DNA of 64,000 nt from Shewanella sp. OMA3-2 (GCF_021513195.1 NZ_CP090974.1:1-64000); one strand, 5' to 3'. Positions 1 through 10,740 are shown, counted from the first letter of the stretch. Notes: a model not told the origin generated them from the letters alone. Program-made: numbers and translations.

Positions 1-659
1 CGGTAAGCGTGGTGAGATAACGCACCACCCCAGGAGTCGAAAATCATTAACGATTGCGCACCGTTAGCCACTTGCGCGTTTAGATATAAAATGACTGAAT
101 CGGCTAATTTATCTAACAACATGTGTAAGGTAGCAGGCTCTTCGTACGCCATTTTCTTAATTTTCTCGAACGTTTTACTTGAACCGCCTTCAACCATATA
201 AGTGGCTAAAGTCCAAGGTGAGCCCGAAAAACCAATTAACGGTACGTCACCGTTTAATTCGCGACGAATGGTTTTTACAGCACGCATTACGTAACCTAAT
301 TCATCTTCAGGATCTGGAATACACAGCTTTTTGATTGAATCGATAGTATCGGTAGGACGCTGAAAACGTGGACCTTCACCGGTTTCAAAATACAAACCTA
401 AACCCATTGCATCTGGGATGGTCAAAATATCAGAGAATAAAATAGCGGCATCTAAATCATAGCGACGTAATGGCTGTAAGGTCACTTCACATGCTAGATC
501 TTGGTTCTTACAAAGAGACATAAAGTCGCCGGCTTCAGCGCGGGTTGCCTTATATTCTGGAAGATAACGACCTGCTTGGCGCATCATCCATACAGGCGTT
601 CTGTCGACAGGCTGTTTTAATAAAGCACGTAAATAACGATCATTCTTTAGTTCTGCCAT
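1..659 (-). CDS. hemE: Uroporphyrinogen decarboxylase, N-terminal part (window edge)
   Basis: Decarboxylates the four acetate side chains of uroporphyrinogen III to give coproporphyrinogen III in heme synthesis, in the cytosol. Reading the minus strand from the ATG at 659 gives [16 protein letters not shown], then the family signature [17 protein letters not shown] (residues about 20-36) and [15 protein letters not shown] with its conserved Asp. About 219 of roughly 355 residues are inside the window; the C-terminus lies to the left. No stop or frameshift is seen in the visible part. hemE diverges from rsd, the neighbour also found in enterobacteria. hemB (14058) belongs to the same pathway but is not linked. 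Confidence 0.95.
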   Translation of the reverse strand, partial: MAELKNDRYLRALLKQPVDRTPVWMMRQAGRYLPEYKATRAEAGDFMSLCKNQDLACEVTLQPLRRYDLDAAILFSDILTIPDAMGLGLYFETGEGPRFQRPTDTIDSIKKLCIPDPEDELGYVMRAVKTIRRELNGDVPLIGFSGSPWTLATYMVEGGSSKTFEKIKKMAYEEPATLHMLLDKLADSVILYLNAQVANGAQSLMIFDSWGGALSHHAY

Positions 660-839
660 GGGGGCTATTTTCCTAGATAGTTATGAATTTTGCATGTCGG
701 TAGTTTAGCACTTACGCGATTAATGTAACCACTTATGCGATATTTATGTGAGCTATTCCTAAATCTGTATTCAAAAATGTGCAAACACCGCAAGCTTTGT
801 TCACTAAAACAGCAAAAATATTGTTAGCAACCCATAAAG

Positions 840-978
840 TAGATTATTAGTTGCACCATTGGATGGTGTTTGGTATAAAAAGTACGCGCTAGCAAGAACA
901 ATCAAGAAGCACGATATATCGAGCCCTTAAATGCTTATTTACCCAGTGATAGTTATCTATCACTGGGTTTTTTATTTT
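840..978 (+). ncRNA. Candidate small RNA or orphan leader ending in a strong terminator
   Basis: The 445 bases between hemE and rsd hold no convincing ORF. They do contain a textbook intrinsic terminator on the plus strand: stem 941-952 pairs with 957-968 (ACCCAGTGATAG, loop TTAT) and runs into TTTTTTATTTT. No plus-strand gene lies just upstream that it could serve, because hemE runs the other way. A transcript starting near 840-870 and ending near 975 is the simplest explanation. The 5' end is a guess. It might instead be a leader upstream of rsd. Confidence 0.35.
941..978 (+). terminator. Intrinsic terminator upstream of rsd
   Basis: A perfect 12-bp stem (941-952 with 957-968) with a 4-base loop is followed by a run of T broken by one A. 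It is oriented for plus-strand transcription. Confidence 0.85.
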
Positions 979-1104
979 AAATTTTTCAGCGATTTATTTA
1001 AGCTGGTTTGTCCATTGATAAATAAAGTATAAAACAGTTGATCAACTTAGCACTTGTCCAATACAGTGGTTGTCATTGATAGGTTGAAAGTCAGGAGCAT
1101 AGAT

Positions 1105-1572
1105 ATGCTTACAAAACTAGAACAAGCGGAACAACGTTGGGGCGGTGCTAATAAATTAGTCGACCAATGGCTGACTCACCGTCGTAAATTATTGGTTAAA
1201 TATTTTATCCTTGTCGGGCTTTCTCCCAATAAACACACTGAAAAAGGCTTACCTAGCATTAAAGATGTGCAAGATTTTTGTGATCAGCTTGTAGATTACG
1301 TGTCTGAAGGCCATTTTGAAGTCTATGACCGAGTCGTTAGCGAATGTGCTACCCATGGCCAAGATAGCAAAGCGACCGCCCAAAACTTACTACCTAAAAT
1401 CAGTGAAAGTACCGATACTGCACTCGATTTTAATGATAAATATACCGAATCTGAAGATGAAAACATTCTTTATCAATTGGATAAAGATTTAGCACAACTT
1501 GCCCAAGCAATGGAAACACGCTTTGAATTTGAAGATGAGTTATTAGAAATTCTTCACAGCCGTCATTCTTAA
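1105..1572 (+). CDS. rsd: Regulator of sigma D (Rsd/AlgQ family)
   Basis: Rsd binds sigma-70 (RpoD) in stationary phase and shifts RNA polymerase toward alternative sigma factors. The 155-residue protein starts MLTKLEQAEQRWGG and matches the family's usual length (E. coli 158) and N-terminal motif. It is all-helical and has an acidic C-terminal half. The ATG at 1105 is preferred over the upstream TTG at 1054 because AGGAG lies 7 bases before it and the family begins here. A hairpin follows at 1645-1665. Divergent hemE is the neighbour, as in other gammaproteobacteria. Confidence 0.9.
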   Translation: MLTKLEQAEQRWGGANKLVDQWLTHRRKLLVKYFILVGLSPNKHTEKGLPSIKDVQDFCDQLVDYVSEGHFEVYDRVVSECATHGQDSKATAQNLLPKISESTDTALDFNDKYTESEDENILYQLDKDLAQLAQAMETRFEFEDELLEILHSRHS

Positions 1573-1643
1573 GCTTAACGGCAACACGTTATACAGAATT
1601 GTGACGCTATCACTCGCGGTCAACGTGCACACCAATAGTCCTA

Positions 1644-1676
1644 GCCCATGCTCACTCGTCATGGGTTTATTGTTTT
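1644..1676 (+). terminator. Probable terminator after rsd
   Basis: The stem CCCATG (1645-1650) pairs with CATGGG (1660-1665) and is followed by a T-rich stretch. It lies between the convergent rsd and glycosyltransferase genes. Confidence 0.55.
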
Positions 1677-1694
1677 ATATAACTGAAGTTATTA

Positions 1695-2744
1695 TCACTG
1701 TCTTTTATGCCAATTTTCAGGTAACTCTACCTGCTCCCAGAGTTGGTCGCACAGTTGTTGAGGCTGCTGCCATTCTCCGCTGCTAAGCCAATCAACCAAT
1801 TTATCCCCAACCTGTGGGTAATGAATAGCTTTAGGTGACGGCGCTTTTAACCAGCGGGTTAATTTAGACTTATCCAGTGTTTGCATACTATCAGCCGCCG
1901 CCAGTAGCTCTAATGCAGCAACATTAGCCGCTTGTTCAAATTGGCCTATTAGCGGTTTAACTAGCAGTTTTTTCCCTAACGCTATGGCTTCACTGGCTAA
2001 TTCAAACCCTGCATTAGCAATGACTCCACCGCATTCTGATAAATGCAGCTTAAACCCATCTCGACTAAAGCCATGCCATTGAATATGCTCAGGTAAGGGT
2101 TTAATGGGTTTAGTGCTGTGATAAACGTAAAACTGATAATCATCAAATGGGGTTAAAAAATCGGCAATACTATCGGCACTCTCAAACGGTAAATAGACTA
2201 AGATTTGATGACCATACAGAATTTTTGACGGAGACACTTCAACAAATGGCGGCAAAATTGGAAAACCGAAGTGATGCCAATGGCACCCTAACCCAATATC
2301 AACCTGGGCAAAGTGGCTTAAAATGATTTCATCTAACCAACTACCACCTTGCTTAGGCACAGAGTACTGTAATGCAGCCTGATGGCTAATAGAAATTGAT
2401 TTAACGCCTTGCTGTTTTGCCGCCCAAGCGGTAACAGGTTCAAAGTCGTTTAACACTAAATCATAGCCACGAACATCTAGCTGCTTAACCTCTTTAAATA
2501 TCGAACGGCTTATGGTTTTTTGAGCCGTTTTTAATAAATTAATACGCCCATTAACGGTTGCGAATGACAAGCCCTTACGCACTTGATAGTCACCAAACTC
2601 CTGCATATCGAAATAGTGTTCAGCAGGACGACCACTAAACAAAAAATCAACATCAACACCTTTATTTTTCATTGCCTTGGCCATCACACGCGCGCGACTA
2701 ATATGGCCATTGCCAGTCCCTTGGACTCCGTAAAGAATTTTCAT
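1695..2744 (-). CDS. MJ1255/VC2487-family glycosyltransferase
   Basis: This 349-residue protein resembles the family of MurG/UGT-like GT-B glycosyltransferases named after MJ1255 and VC2487. The N-terminus MKILYGVQGTGNGHISRA carries the GNGH loop of the acceptor domain. The C-terminal donor half has ANAGFELASEAIALGKK (about 243-259) and then GQFEQAANVAAL, the usual Glu...Gln sugar-nucleotide site. The substrate is not known. The ATG at 2744 has AAGGG about 10 bases upstream. The gene starts 16 bases after the PAP2 phosphatase stop, so the two probably form an operon; a role in processing a lipid-linked sugar would fit but is inference. Confidence 0.8.
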   Translation of the reverse strand: MKILYGVQGTGNGHISRARVMAKAMKNKGVDVDFLFSGRPAEHYFDMQEFGDYQVRKGLSFATVNGRINLLKTAQKTISRSIFKEVKQLDVRGYDLVLNDFEPVTAWAAKQQGVKSISISHQAALQYSVPKQGGSWLDEIILSHFAQVDIGLGCHWHHFGFPILPPFVEVSPSKILYGHQILVYLPFESADSIADFLTPFDDYQFYVYHSTKPIKPLPEHIQWHGFSRDGFKLHLSECGGVIANAGFELASEAIALGKKLLVKPLIGQFEQAANVAALELLAAADSMQTLDKSKLTRWLKAPSPKAIHYPQVGDKLVDWLSSGEWQQPQQLCDQLWEQVELPENWHKRQ

Positions 2745-2760
2745 GTTATTTAACCCTTAC

Positions 2761-3270
2761 TTATATAATGTTTTCAGCTAGCGTGACTGAGCCAATGCCT
2801 AGCAAAATGCCTGCTAGAATATCTAATGGATAGTGCACCCCTAGTGCGATACGAGATAAACCGACAGTGGTCGCCCATAAATAAGCCAATGGCGCGAATA
2901 CCGGAAAATACACATGAATGACACTTGCCAGCACAAAAGCACCTGCAGTGTGCCCTGAGGGTAAACTGAACTTATCTGATGGCTCAAAATGACCGTTAAA
3001 ACCGACTAATGCATAACAAGGTCGTTGACGTCGTATGGCATTTTTAAGCATTAAATATAGCGGTAGCTCAATTAAGAAACCGAGCAATAATAGGTTAAAA
3101 AATGATTGGCCCTGGCTGTGCAATAGCAATACCGCGACAGACAGATACGCATACCAATGGCCATCACCTGTTGCGGACACTTTTAACGCGGTTGGTGATA
3201 AGTGTTGTTCACGGGTAAAGTGAATAATCGAATAAAACAGATATTGATCAACTTTTGTAATCAGGTTCAT
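2761..3270 (-). CDS. PAP2-family membrane phosphatase
   Basis: A membrane-bound acid phosphatase of the PAP2 superfamily, about 169 residues. All three catalytic motifs are visible: KNAIRRQRP (motif 1, about 80), SLPSGHTAG (motif 2, about 105) and SRIALGVHYPLD (motif 3, about 142), with several hydrophobic segments between them. Family substrates are lipid phosphates such as undecaprenyl diphosphate or phosphatidylglycerol phosphate; which one applies cannot be read here. GTG 3276, ATG 3273 and ATG 3270 are consecutive in-frame starts. ATG 3270 is best spaced from AGGAG. Cotranscribed with the glycosyltransferase downstream. Confidence 0.85.
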   Translation of the reverse strand: MNLITKVDQYLFYSIIHFTREQHLSPTALKVSATGDGHWYAYLSVAVLLLHSQGQSFFNLLLLGFLIELPLYLMLKNAIRRQRPCYALVGFNGHFEPSDKFSLPSGHTAGAFVLASVIHVYFPVFAPLAYLWATTVGLSRIALGVHYPLDILAGILLGIGSVTLAENII

Positions 3271-3533
3271 CATCACTCCTGCCGCGCATCATGCGCTAAA
3301 TGTTTAATCCACTTTGACAGACTAATCTGTACCAATGACTATGGGGTGACATTTATTCGAAGCTTTTATGACAATCGAGGCTAGCGAAGTAGAAGATAGT
3401 AATAATATGTAGAATGGGGTATTGAATGTGTGGTGCTTGGTACATTGCAGTAAAGCTGCCGTTAACAAAAACGCTTACAATTCACCCTTAATTGTGTCAA
3501 TAACAACTAAGGGCGAAGGATACAATAGGCTCT

Positions 3534-3788
3534 TTACACTGAAGCAGGTTGGGTTTCAGGTGCTTTATTGCGATAAATTTTCACTAAATGATAAATGTTA
3601 ATCCCTGCTACAAACGCATTCATACCGGCAACAGGCCAGGCATCAATCGCATAACCGTAGGCCGCAAACAGGCCGCAACCAACAAAATTTAAGCATCGTA
3701 ACATAATGATATCTTTCATCATTAATGAAATTGCTACCATAACAGAAGCAACGTAACCTAATATTTCAACCATATTTGAACTATCCAT
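3534..3788 (-). CDS. Small inner-membrane protein, YgjV-like
   Basis: An 84-residue protein with about three hydrophobic segments: EILGYVASVMVAISLMM (about 7-23), RCLNFVGCGLFAAYGYAI (28-45) and PVAGMNAFVAGINIYHLV (48-65). The layout resembles the small YgjV-type inner-membrane family, whose function is unknown. The ATG at 3788 is chosen because AGAGG stands just upstream; a longer frame to 3884 adds an atypical N-terminus with no ribosome site. It stands alone, with about 260 bases before the PAP2 gene. I assign no function. Confidence 0.6.
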   Translation of the reverse strand: MDSSNMVEILGYVASVMVAISLMMKDIIMLRCLNFVGCGLFAAYGYAIDAWPVAGMNAFVAGINIYHLVKIYRNKAPETQPASV

Positions 3789-4185
3789 AAGAACCTCTTT
3801 AAGGCTCTCTGCCATCCATAAGCGTAACGAGGGATCCATGCCCCTAAAGCAAATAAATAAAATAAACCAATGCCTAAAAACCACTGATATGTTAACAAGT
3901 TGCCAGATATGTTAGTAATTTATAAACGTATTTTAGTGATCATGATCTACAGTTAATTGATAAACGGTTAAATTTGAAAGTAAATTACTTACAAAACCAC
4001 CCATTGTTCTCAAAATAGACCATTGTGTTTTTTATATAGTATTATCATTCTAGTTTGATTTGCAACAAGGTCGTGACGAATAAGGCTTTTAATTTAAAAT
4101 AAACCCCATATAATTCACTTAACTATTACCTTTAATAGCAATTAATCCAGTGCAATGAAACTATTGCAGCCACTAGGAGTTATCT
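3789..4185. other. Intergenic stretch between divergent genes
   Basis: AT-rich, with no credible ORF. It must carry the promoters of the small membrane protein (minus) and rraA (plus). I see no operator or hairpin that I can support beyond the AGGAG before rraA. Confidence 0.5.
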
Positions 4186-4671
4186 ATGGAATACAACACC
4201 TCAGAACTGTGCGACATGTATATCGATGTGGTCGACGTTGTCGAACCTATGTTCAGTAATTATGGTGGTTGCAGCTCTTTCGGCGGCTCAATAAGCACCA
4301 TTAAATGTTTTGAAGATAACGGTTTAATTGCAGAAGCACTTCAAGAAGATGGTGAAGGAAAAGTGTTATTGGTTGATGGTGGCGGCTCATTACGCCGAGC
4401 ACTATTAGATGCTAGCATTGCCGAAATTGCTGTAGCTAACAATTGGGAAGGTATTATCATTTACGGTACTGTCCGTGATGTTGATGCGCTAGAAGAGCTC
4501 GATATTGGTATTCAAGCGATTGCTTCTATTCCTGTTGGTGCCGATAGTAACAGCATTGGCGAAGTTGAAATCCCAGTCAACTTTGGCGGTGTAACATTCT
4601 TACCTGGCGACCATATTTATGCCGACAACACTGGGGTGATTTTATCTCCAGAACCTTTGGATATTGATTAA
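4186..4671 (+). CDS. rraA: Regulator of ribonuclease activity A
   Basis: RraA binds RNase E and its partners and inhibits RNA decay. The 161-residue protein matches E. coli RraA in length. The N-terminus [21 protein letters not shown] is family-typical, followed by [11 protein letters not shown] (about 45), the glycine loop [13 protein letters not shown] (about 65-77) and the GTVRDVDAL motif (about 98-106). The fold is aldolase-like, but RraA itself is not an enzyme. AGGAG lies 6 bases before the ATG. A strong terminator at 4685-4716 follows, so it is monocistronic. Confidence 0.95.
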   Translation: MEYNTSELCDMYIDVVDVVEPMFSNYGGCSSFGGSISTIKCFEDNGLIAEALQEDGEGKVLLVDGGGSLRRALLDASIAEIAVANNWEGIIIYGTVRDVDALEELDIGIQAIASIPVGADSNSIGEVEIPVNFGGVTFLPGDHIYADNTGVILSPEPLDID

Positions 4672-4684
4672 TCATTCCAATAAC

Positions 4685-4716
4685 AAAAAGCCAGCCTTGC
4701 TGGCTTTTTTTGTTTT
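4685..4716 (+). terminator. rraA terminator
   Basis: AGCCAGC pairs with GCTGGCT across a 3-base loop, with an A-run before and a T-run after, so it could work in both directions. Confidence 0.85.
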
Positions 4717-4788
4717 ATACTTACCACGCTTGTGCTTACAAGCTTAGCGGCTTCTGTTCGGTATCATAAACTCATTAAAGGTGTATTT

Positions 4789-5829
4789 ATGCTCACATCA
4801 TTTCATGCAACCGATCTTCAATCTTTACTGAACTGCCGTAAAGGTGAAACCAAACTTGGACAGCAATTTCAGCTATTGCCGCTTGAAGATACTGATAGTG
4901 GAGATATCTCAATAGCACTTGCACATGCCGCTGCACAAGGGGTTAAATTTGCGATTATTGGCATTAGTGAAGACATTGGTCCGCGGGCTAATTTAGGTCG
5001 TGGCGGCTCACATGACGCCTTTACAGCCAGTATCAGTCAGCTTGCCAACTTGCAGTCAAACCGTTTTTTTAGCGGTGAACAATGCATGATTATAGGTCAA
5101 ATCACCCTAAATCAAGTGCTTGACACCAACGCAGATATCGCCACACTGCGCCAAGCAACCGCAGCACTTGATGCTCAAGTTATTGCAGTATTAACCCAAG
5201 TGTTTGCTGCTGGGTTAGAACCGATTGTGATTGGTGGTGGACATAACAATGCCTACGGCCTGTTAACCGCAGCTAAACAAACCTTTAACCAGCCTATGGC
5301 AGCAGTCAACCTTGACCCGCACAGTGATTTCAGGCCGCGAGAAGGTCGACACAGTGGCAATGGATTTAGTTATGCCGCGGCTAATGGAGCACTCGACCAT
5401 TATCATATTCTAGGTTTACATGAACTGAAAAACAGCGAAGCTACCCTTGAGCAGCTCAGCTTATTTGGAGCCAGTTGGCACAGTTTTCAACAAATATGGG
5501 TACGCCGTGAAATAAGCTTAGACAGCGCACTTAAAGATATATGCCATGAGCTAAATAACACCGGCCTTCCCGTTGGCCTTGAACTTGACGTTGACGCTAT
5601 CGCTAAAATGCCAAGCAGTGCGTCAACATTTGCTGGAGTTCCCTTGTTAGATGCTTGTCATTACGTTTACCGCGTCGCCAAACAATGTGACTGCGCCTAT
5701 CTACATTTAGCAGAAGCTGCACCCCAATGCCATGAAGCTGGTGTGACGGCTGGATACCGCGATGTAGGCCAAGCAATAAGTGAGCTTATTTATAGCTATA
5801 TTCAAGGTCGAATGAGCAAACTAGGCTAA
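4789..5829 (+). CDS. Formimidoylglutamase/ureohydrolase-family protein
   Basis: A 346-residue ureohydrolase (arginase fold). The two-manganese site is intact: GGGHNN (149-154, His152), DPHSD (176-180) and LELDVDA (264-270, Asp267 and Asp269). The text after DVD (KMPSSASTFAGVP) is closer to HutG-type formimidoylglutamases than to agmatinases, so hydrolysis of N-formimidoyl-glutamate to glutamate and formamide is the likeliest reaction. The ATG at 4789 has AAAGGTG upstream; the longer frame from 4732 begins without such a site. No other hut gene is near, so the physiological substrate is uncertain. Confidence 0.75.
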   Translation: MLTSFHATDLQSLLNCRKGETKLGQQFQLLPLEDTDSGDISIALAHAAAQGVKFAIIGISEDIGPRANLGRGGSHDAFTASISQLANLQSNRFFSGEQCMIIGQITLNQVLDTNADIATLRQATAALDAQVIAVLTQVFAAGLEPIVIGGGHNNAYGLLTAAKQTFNQPMAAVNLDPHSDFRPREGRHSGNGFSYAAANGALDHYHILGLHELKNSEATLEQLSLFGASWHSFQQIWVRREISLDSALKDICHELNNTGLPVGLELDVDAIAKMPSSASTFAGVPLLDACHYVYRVAKQCDCAYLHLAEAAPQCHEAGVTAGYRDVGQAISELIYSYIQGRMSKLG

Positions 5830-6130
5830 CAAGAGTGACGGTGCGACAGAAAAGACCAAATAGGATTAATAACACAAACGCCAGCAGAGTAGATTTTTAA
5901 CAATAAATTATGCTCTAATGCGGGGCAAATTTATGCTTCATTTTGCTGAGAGTAACAACTCGATTTTACCTTAGCAAAGCAAGCTAATGCCTACTAATCA
6001 AGTCTGGCTTAAGCGCGTATCATTTATTATCGACTTGATTGTTATCACACTCTAGCGCTTAGGTGATGTTGCAAGCCGCAACAATGGCATAAACTGGCAC
6101 TCAATTATCGCACATTATAGGAATATACCC
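5830..6130. other. Leader/promoter region of ubiE
   Basis: No ORF. A small hairpin TGTTGC/GCAACA (about 6068-6084) sits about 50 bases before the ubiE start. No terminator was seen for the upstream gene, so some read-through into ubiE is possible. Confidence 0.4.
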
Positions 6131-6886
6131 ATGTCTGAGGGCGAATCAAAAAACACCCACTTTGGCTACAAAACCGTAGAGGCCGAAAAGAAAGCTGATC
6201 TCGTTGCGGATGTATTTCATTCTGTTGCGGCAAAATACGACATCATGAACGATGTGATGTCGTTTGGGGTTCACCGTTTTTGGAAACGTCACACCATTGA
6301 AGTAGCCGCTGCTCGCAAAGGCATGAAAGTATTAGACTTAGCCGGTGGAACTGGTGATTTAACCGCTAAATTTTCGCACTTAGTCGGTGACACTGGTCAG
6401 GTTGTTTTAGCTGATATTAATGATTCTATGTTAAAGGTTGGCCGTACAAAACTACGTGACAAGGGTATTGTGAATAATGTCAAATACGTACAAGCCAATG
6501 CTGAAGCCTTGCCATTTCCTGATAACCATTTTGACATAATCACCATCGCCTTTGGTCTACGTAATGTGACCGACAAAGACGCTGCACTGCGTTCAATGCA
6601 GCGAGTATTAAAACCTGGTGGAAAATTACTGGTGTTAGAATTTTCAAAACCACAACATGAAATTATGCGTAAAGTGTACGACCTTTACAGCTTTAAAGTA
6701 TTGCCAAAAATGGGCGCGTTAATCACTAAAGACGCTGATAGTTATGAATACTTAGCCGAATCAATTCGTATGCATCCCGACCAAGAAACCTTAAAACAAA
6801 TGATGATTGATGCAGGTTTAGAACAAGTGGATTACACCAATATGACTGACGGTGTGGTGGCATTGCACAGAGGTTATAAGTTTTAA
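6131..6886 (+). CDS. ubiE: Ubiquinone/menaquinone C-methyltransferase
   Basis: SAM-dependent C-methylation of the benzoquinol ring in ubiquinone synthesis and of demethylmenaquinol in menaquinone synthesis. The 251-residue protein equals the E. coli length. The SAM-binding motif [12 protein letters not shown] is at 67-78, the acidic motif VLADIND at about 96, and [15 protein letters not shown] and [15 protein letters not shown] follow, all characteristic of UbiE/COQ5. Its stop shares one base with the ubiJ start (TAATG), so the two are translationally coupled. It heads the ubiE-ubiJ-ubiB run. Confidence 0.97.
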   Translation: MSEGESKNTHFGYKTVEAEKKADLVADVFHSVAAKYDIMNDVMSFGVHRFWKRHTIEVAAARKGMKVLDLAGGTGDLTAKFSHLVGDTGQVVLADINDSMLKVGRTKLRDKGIVNNVKYVQANAEALPFPDNHFDIITIAFGLRNVTDKDAALRSMQRVLKPGGKLLVLEFSKPQHEIMRKVYDLYSFKVLPKMGALITKDADSYEYLAESIRMHPDQETLKQMMIDAGLEQVDYTNMTDGVVALHRGYKF

Positions 6887-7506
6887 TGAGCGTCAACCAC
6901 TTAGCCTTGTTAGCATGCGCGGCAATTGAGTCAGGCTTTGCCAAACTGCCCGCGCAAGCGCAGCAAGATTACGCCCGTTTAAAACCTCTACACGACAAAG
7001 TGCTTTGCATACAATTATCACAACTTTCCTGGCCGCTTTACATTATTTTTGCCAAGAAAATTCAAGTGATGAGCTATTTTGAAGGTGACGTAGCCGTTAC
7101 TTTAAAAGCCGATGCATCGACCCTGTATCAACTGCGTGAAGGTGCCAATATCACTGAGCTTATTAAACAAGACAAGCTGAGCATTGAAGGTGACATTCAA
7201 TTACTGCAAACTTTCAGTCACTACATGCAACATATTGAGTTTGACTTTGCTGAACCTTTGTCGCGCTACATTGGCGATGCACCAACGCATAAATTACTCG
7301 CAACGACTCAAAAAATAGGTAAAGATATCAAGTCCATGCTGGTAAAAACCCGTGATCATTTGGGGCAATTAACCACTGAAGAGTATCGCCTTGCGCCACA
7401 TAAAATCGAGTACTTACATTTTCGTGATAATCTGGAACAGCTTGTCACGCAAACTGAGCATATCGACACCCGTATTGCCCAACTAAGAGACAAAATAACC
7501 TCATGA
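6886..7506 (+). CDS. ubiJ: Ubiquinone biosynthesis accessory factor (SCP2 domain)
   Basis: UbiJ is the lipid-binding accessory protein of the soluble ubiquinone-synthesis complex. It carries an SCP2-type domain in its N-terminal half ([19 protein letters not shown] through [17 protein letters not shown], about residues 65-120), the hydrophobic cavity thought to hold the polyprenyl intermediate. The 206 residues match the family (about 201). The C-terminal third is helical. Overlaps flank it on both sides (TAATG with ubiE, ATGA with ubiB), consistent with a tight operon. Confidence 0.93.
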   Translation: MSVNHLALLACAAIESGFAKLPAQAQQDYARLKPLHDKVLCIQLSQLSWPLYIIFAKKIQVMSYFEGDVAVTLKADASTLYQLREGANITELIKQDKLSIEGDIQLLQTFSHYMQHIEFDFAEPLSRYIGDAPTHKLLATTQKIGKDIKSMLVKTRDHLGQLTTEEYRLAPHKIEYLHFRDNLEQLVTQTEHIDTRIAQLRDKITS

Positions 7507-9152
7507 CAATTGCTAGTATCAGGCGCGGTTACCATGTCATTAAAACCATGCTGCATTTCGGCCTTGATGATTTATTACCGCAACATAAAAAGCCATGGTA
7601 CTTCAAATTACTGCGCGCTTGCTTCTTCTGGCTAGGTAACCGTCATAAAAATAAGCAACCCGCTGAGCGCTTAAAACTGGCGATGCAAGAGCTGGGGCCT
7701 GTTTATATAAAGTTAGGCCAAATGCTGTCCACACGCCGTGACTTATTAGATGATGAATGGGCCTATCAGTTAGCCATGCTGCAAGATCGCGTCCCACCAT
7801 TTGATTCAGCTTTAGCACGCATTTTAATTGAAGAAGCCTTAGGTGAACCAATTGAAAACCTGTTTGATCACTTTGGAGACACACCGTTAGCCAGCGCATC
7901 CATTTCTCAAGTCCATACCGCAACGTTAAAATCAAATGGCAAAGAAGTAGTACTAAAAGTATTACGCCCCAATGTAGAAGTGAATATCAACGCCGATATC
8001 CAGCTAATGATGCAAGCGGCAAGCATATTGGAACGCATACTAGGTGATGGTAATCGTCTGCGTCCCGCCGAAGTAATAGAAGATTATCGCACGACCATTT
8101 TAGGCGAGTTAAACCTCAAACTTGAAGCCTTAAATGCCACCAAACTGAGAAACAACTTTTTAGATTCTGACTCGCTTTATGTGCCTTATGTGTATGAGGA
8201 ACATTGCTATCAACGCTTAATGGTAATGGAGCGAGTGTACGGCATTCCAGTTTCTGATACTGAGGCTTTACGTGCCCAGGGAACTAATTTTAAGTTACTT
8301 GCAGAGCGCGGCGTAGAGTTGTTTTTTACTCAGGTATTTAGAGACAACTTTTTCCATGCAGACATGCATCCTGGCAATATTTTTATCAGCACAGAACATC
8401 CTGAAAACCCTTATTATATCGGCTTAGATTGCGGCATTATGGGCACTTTAACCGAAGTTGATAAGCGCTATCTTGCGGAAAACTTTTTAGCCTTTTTTAA
8501 TCGCGATTATCATCGCATTGCCCAGCTTTATATTGAATCGGGTTGGGTGTCTGAACACACTGACGTACTCGCATTTGAGCAAGCGGTAAAAGTGGTTTGC
8601 GAGCCTATGTTTAATAAACCGCTAGATGAGATATCATTTGGGCATGTGTTATTAGCGCTGTTTCGCACCGCACGCCAATTTGATATTGTGGTACAACCTC
8701 AATTAGTACTACTTGAAAAAACCTTATTGTATATCGAAGGTTTAGGCCGTCAGCTTTATCCTCAGTTAGACCTATGGCAAACAGCCAAGCCATTTTTAGA
8801 AAACTGGATGGCAGAACAAGTTGGCCCTAAAGCCATGTTTAACAAAGTAAAAACTAACGCGCCATATTGGGCTGAAATATTGCCAGAACTCCCTGAACTA
8901 ATATACGACAATCTTAAAGTGGGGCGTAAATTATTAGGCTCGCAGCAACAAATGCTTGATAAGTACTTAAGGTATCAGCAGAAATCTCATAAAAGTAATT
9001 ACTTGTTGATCACCTCTGCCGTTTTGTTGATCTGTGGCACAATATTGTTCACCCAAAGCGCTACACTATGGGCCGCTTACACTTGTATTGGTACTGGCAG
9101 CGTTTTATGGATAGCAGGATGGCGATCTAGGCCAAAGAATCGTAAATTTTAG
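7503..9152 (+). CDS. ubiB: ABC1/UbiB atypical kinase for ubiquinone synthesis
   Basis: UbiB is an atypical protein kinase-like ATPase needed for ubiquinone synthesis, probably acting in extraction or presentation of the lipid intermediates. The family-specific KxGQ motif is at 70-73 ([14 protein letters not shown]), and the Ala-rich nucleotide loop reads [13 protein letters not shown]. The catalytic loop [10 protein letters not shown] and the metal site GLDCGIMG follow. Two hydrophobic helices close the C-terminus (about 500-540), the membrane anchor. The 549 residues match E. coli (546). Overlaps ubiJ by 4 bases. Confidence 0.95.
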   Translation: MTIASIRRGYHVIKTMLHFGLDDLLPQHKKPWYFKLLRACFFWLGNRHKNKQPAERLKLAMQELGPVYIKLGQMLSTRRDLLDDEWAYQLAMLQDRVPPFDSALARILIEEALGEPIENLFDHFGDTPLASASISQVHTATLKSNGKEVVLKVLRPNVEVNINADIQLMMQAASILERILGDGNRLRPAEVIEDYRTTILGELNLKLEALNATKLRNNFLDSDSLYVPYVYEEHCYQRLMVMERVYGIPVSDTEALRAQGTNFKLLAERGVELFFTQVFRDNFFHADMHPGNIFISTEHPENPYYIGLDCGIMGTLTEVDKRYLAENFLAFFNRDYHRIAQLYIESGWVSEHTDVLAFEQAVKVVCEPMFNKPLDEISFGHVLLALFRTARQFDIVVQPQLVLLEKTLLYIEGLGRQLYPQLDLWQTAKPFLENWMAEQVGPKAMFNKVKTNAPYWAEILPELPELIYDNLKVGRKLLGSQQQMLDKYLRYQQKSHKSNYLLITSAVLLICGTILFTQSATLWAAYTCIGTGSVLWIAGWRSRPKNRKF

Positions 9153-9263
9153 CTAGCACTAATTTATTAGAAGTTCATAATACTTACATAATTTGATCTT
9201 ATAATGGTTTTTTAAGTTTTGTGAAACAAGACACCATTTTATATATTAAAGAGGAAATTCCAC

Positions 9264-9494
9264 ATGGGCGGCATCAGTATTTGGCAGCTTTTAATCGTCG
9301 CACTAATTGTAGTGTTATTATTTGGAACGAAGAAACTTCGTTCTCTAGGTGGTGATTTAGGTGGCGCCGTAAAAGGCTTTAAAAACGCCATGTCATCTGA
9401 AGATGAGAAAAAATCATTAGAAGACGCCACGGCACAAACCTCTCAACAGGCTGATGAAAAAAAGCCTGAGTCTAAGAGCAAAGAACAGGCGTAA
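9264..9494 (+). CDS. tatA: Sec-independent translocase subunit TatA
   Basis: Pore-forming subunit of the twin-arginine translocase. The 76 residues have a short N-terminal membrane helix ([18 protein letters not shown], about 4-21) followed by the conserved [21 protein letters not shown] amphipathic region and a charged tail. GAGGAAA precedes the ATG. First gene of tatABC; the stop of tatA is 6 bases before tatB. Confidence 0.96.
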   Translation: MGGISIWQLLIVALIVVLLFGTKKLRSLGGDLGGAVKGFKNAMSSEDEKKSLEDATAQTSQQADEKKPESKSKEQA

Positions 9495-9935
<441 letters not shown>

Positions 9936-9938
9936 TTC

Positions 9939-10694
9939 ATGTCGCAACCGCTACCGCTTATTAGCCATTTGTTAGAATTACGCACCAAATTACTTAAAGC
10001 CATTGGCAGTGTGCTGCTGGTTTTTATTATTACCGTTTATTGGGCGAATGACATTTACCATTATGTTGCCTTACCATTAATGAAATCATTGCCAGAAACC
10101 GGCAGTATGATTGCAACCGATGTAGCGGCTCCCTTTTTTGCGCCATTCAAATTAACCTTAGTGCTATCATTTTTTGTCGCTATACCCTATGTGCTGTTTC
10201 AAATTTGGTCTTTTGTGGCACCAGGACTCTATAAGCATGAAAAGCGTTTGGTTATGCCGCTACTTGCTAGCAGTACGTTACTATTTTATCTAGGTATCGC
10301 TTTTGCCTATTATGTTGTTTTTCCTGTCGTATTTGGCTTTTTTACCAGTGTTGTACCTGAAGGTGTGCAAGTTGCCACCGATATCAGCAGCTATTTAAGC
10401 TTTATTTTAAAGTTGTTTTTTGCTTTTGGTTTAGCATTTGAAATTCCAGTCGCTGTAGTATTACTGTGCTGGGCTGGTGTTACTACACCGGATGAATTAA
10501 GACAAAAACGTCCTTATATCGTCGTGGGTGCATTTGTTATTGGCATGATCCTTACCCCTCCTGATATCATCTCGCAAACTATGTTAGCAATACCTATGCT
10601 GCTGTTATTTGAAGGTGGTTTATTAGCTGCTAAGATGTATACCCCAAAAGACGATGAAGAAGATGTGCCAACAAATGAGCACTCTGATAGCTAA
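9939..10694 (+). CDS. tatC: Sec-independent translocase subunit TatC
   Basis: Polytopic core of the Tat receptor. The N-terminus [21 protein letters not shown] carries the conserved HLxELRxRL-type motif. About six transmembrane helices follow, with FFAPFKLT and [21 protein letters not shown] loops (here [16 protein letters not shown]). The C-terminus is short and charged. The 251 residues match the family (E. coli 258). Last gene of tatABC; a secreted protein and tatD follow. Confidence 0.96.
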   Translation: MSQPLPLISHLLELRTKLLKAIGSVLLVFIITVYWANDIYHYVALPLMKSLPETGSMIATDVAAPFFAPFKLTLVLSFFVAIPYVLFQIWSFVAPGLYKHEKRLVMPLLASSTLLFYLGIAFAYYVVFPVVFGFFTSVVPEGVQVATDISSYLSFILKLFFAFGLAFEIPVAVVLLCWAGVTTPDELRQKRPYIVVGAFVIGMILTPPDIISQTMLAIPMLLLFEGGLLAAKMYTPKDDEEDVPTNEHSDS

Positions 10695-10740
10695 TCCTTA
10701 ATCTAACCAGTGATTAGTTAATAATAACAAGGAATAAATC

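Noticed and set aside
1601..1786. Short plus-strand ORF of 61 codons between rsd and the glycosyltransferase
   Set aside because: No ribosome site, and its 3' half is the antisense of the glycosyltransferase gene.
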